Assembly (NCBI GenBank): GCA_001801345.1
Contig: MGXJ01000044.1
Span: 5,324-12,054, forward strand
Direction: 5' to 3'
Length of the DNA stretch: 6,731 nt
Source: Gammaproteobacteria bacterium RBG_16_37_9
GTDB lineage: Bacteria; Pseudomonadota; Gammaproteobacteria; UBA9339
The translations under genes and the position numbers were made by a program. Within the stretch, counting starts at the first letter, position 1, and each line of letters begins with the position of its first letter. The notes under the pieces were generated by a model. The model saw only the letters and a list, made by a program, of their open reading frames with translations, did no database searches and was not told the DNA's origin. Below are positions 5,779 to 6,731 of this stretch, in pieces.

Positions 5779-6731
5779 ATAAAACACAACTATCCAAAAG
5801 TTACAATTATCGGCGCGGGAAATGTTGGCGCCACAACCGCATATACATTAATGCTTCTAGGAGTTGCGCGTGAAATCGCAATTGTAGATAGCAACGTACA
5901 AAAAGCCAGCGGCGAATCTCTTGACTTAAACCACGGGATAAGCTTTGTAAATCCAACTTCAATTTATCAAGCCGACTATAAAGATGGATGCCAAAATGCC
6001 GATGTAATCGTTATCACTGCCGGCGCCGCACAAAAAGAGGGAGAAACACGACTCGATCTTATAAAAACAAACACGAAGATATTCAAATCAATTATTTCAG
6101 AAATAGTGAAATATGCAAAGAAGGAGGCTATTTTACTTGTGGTCACCAATCCTGTCGATGTTCTTACCTATGTCACATATAAATTATCAGGCTTTCCAAG
6201 CAACCAAGTTATCGGCTCAGGAACTGTGCTTGATACGTCACGATTACGTTTTTTAATAAGCCAACACTTTCAAGGCATTAACGCAAAAAATATTCATGCT
6301 TACATTATCGGAGAACATGGAGATACAGAGTTCCCTGTATGGAGCAACGCACAAATCGGTGGCGTTACACTAGAAAAATATCTCAAAAGCTGCTCCAATA
6401 AAAATTCAAAACCATATAAAGAAATAGAAACGGAATTGAAATCAATCCACGAAGATGTAAAAAATTCTGCTTATAAAATTATTGCAGCAAAAGGATCAAC
6501 ATATTACGCAATCGCATTATCAATCTGCTCAATTATTAAAGCAATTGTACGCAATGAACAAACAATTATGCCGGTATCAACTTTTATAGATGATTATTAT
6601 GGAGTTAAAGATATATACCTGAGCTTACCAAGCTTAGTAGGACAAAATGGCGTTGAATATTTTTTGCGACTTGACCTATCTCCTGAAGAACAAAAGTTAT
6701 TTAAAAAATCAGCGCAGACAGTGAAAAAAAT
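5779..6731 (+). CDS. ldh: L-lactate dehydrogenase, apparent ATA start, 3' end cut by window edge
   Basis: This NAD-dependent cytosolic enzyme interconverts pyruvate and L-lactate. The frame is open for 317 codons to the edge; bacterial LDHs have about 315-325 residues, so at most a short tail is missing. Counting the ATA as residue 1: dinucleotide loop GAGNVG (12-17); Asp37 at the end of beta-2, which favours NAD; the LDH-specific Gln85 in AAQKEGETRLDL, where malate dehydrogenases have Arg; Arg91; TNPVD (123-127); Asp152 and Arg155 in GTVLDTSRLRF; and catalytic His180 in GEHGDTEFPVWS. All catalytic residues are present. There is no ATG, GTG or TTG between the upstream stop (5764-5766) and the cofactor loop. 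The next ATG (5851, residue 25) would remove the loop. ATA at 5779 has a perfectly spaced GAGGG. It is either a rare ATA start or a recently silenced gene. Confidence 0.88.
   Translation, partial: MKHNYPKVTIIGAGNVGATTAYTLMLLGVAREIAIVDSNVQKASGESLDLNHGISFVNPTSIYQADYKDGCQNADVIVITAGAAQKEGETRLDLIKTNTKIFKSIISEIVKYAKKEAILLVVTNPVDVLTYVTYKLSGFPSNQVIGSGTVLDTSRLRFLISQHFQGINAKNIHAYIIGEHGDTEFPVWSNAQIGGVTLEKYLKSCSNKNSKPYKEIETELKSIHEDVKNSAYKIIAAKGSTYYAIALSICSIIKAIVRNEQTIMPVSTFIDDYYGVKDIYLSLPSLVGQNGVEYFLRLDLSPEEQKLFKKSAQTVKK

Noticed and set aside
5988..6182. 64-residue Cys/Arg-rich plus-strand ORF that might look like a metal-binding protein
   Set aside because: It is an out-of-frame reading inside ldh, whose frame is strongly supported by catalytic motifs.

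Overview
The window is about 38% G+C by eye. It carries a minus-strand housekeeping block in the order fabG, acpP, fabF, mltG, tmk, holB, and a divergent plus-strand L-lactate dehydrogenase gene at the right edge. The order fabG-acpP-fabF-(pabC)-mltG-tmk-holB is the gammaproteobacterial arrangement, as in E. coli. Low G+C, short palindromic repeats, decayed DNA between genes and a Rpn-type nuclease remnant together suggest a host-associated gammaproteobacterium, perhaps Legionellales-like. That placement is inference; no marker gene fixes it.

Layout. 1-971: holB, cut by the left edge only a few codons from its end. 981-1607: tmk. 1621-2646: mltG. 2650-2780: a repeat block made of two degenerate hairpin units, lying where E. 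coli has pabC. 2815-4053: fabF, starting with TTG. 4072-4317: acpP, with a very strong ribosome binding site and probably its own promoter. 4425-5168: fabG. 5169-5691: no intact gene; it holds a candidate fab promoter, the C-terminal remnant of a Rpn/PD-(D/E)XK nuclease-transposase gene, and a higher-G+C segment with a frame-broken open stretch. 5692-5778: a candidate ldh promoter and a good Shine-Dalgarno. 5779-6731: ldh, open to the right edge and missing only its last residues.

How the genes work together. FabG (3-ketoacyl-ACP reductase), ACP (acyl carrier) and FabF (elongating condensing enzyme) are core parts of type II fatty acid synthesis. MltG cuts nascent peptidoglycan at the inner membrane. 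Tmk makes dTDP for DNA synthesis, and HolB is the delta-prime subunit of the clamp loader. The genes lie close together on one strand and are probably largely co-transcribed. Upstream partners usual in this cluster (plsX, fabH, fabD) and pabC are absent from the window.

I found no new defence or mobile system. The best anomaly is ldh: a full-length reading frame with intact catalytic residues, a plausible promoter and a well-spaced Shine-Dalgarno, but ATA where the start codon should be.
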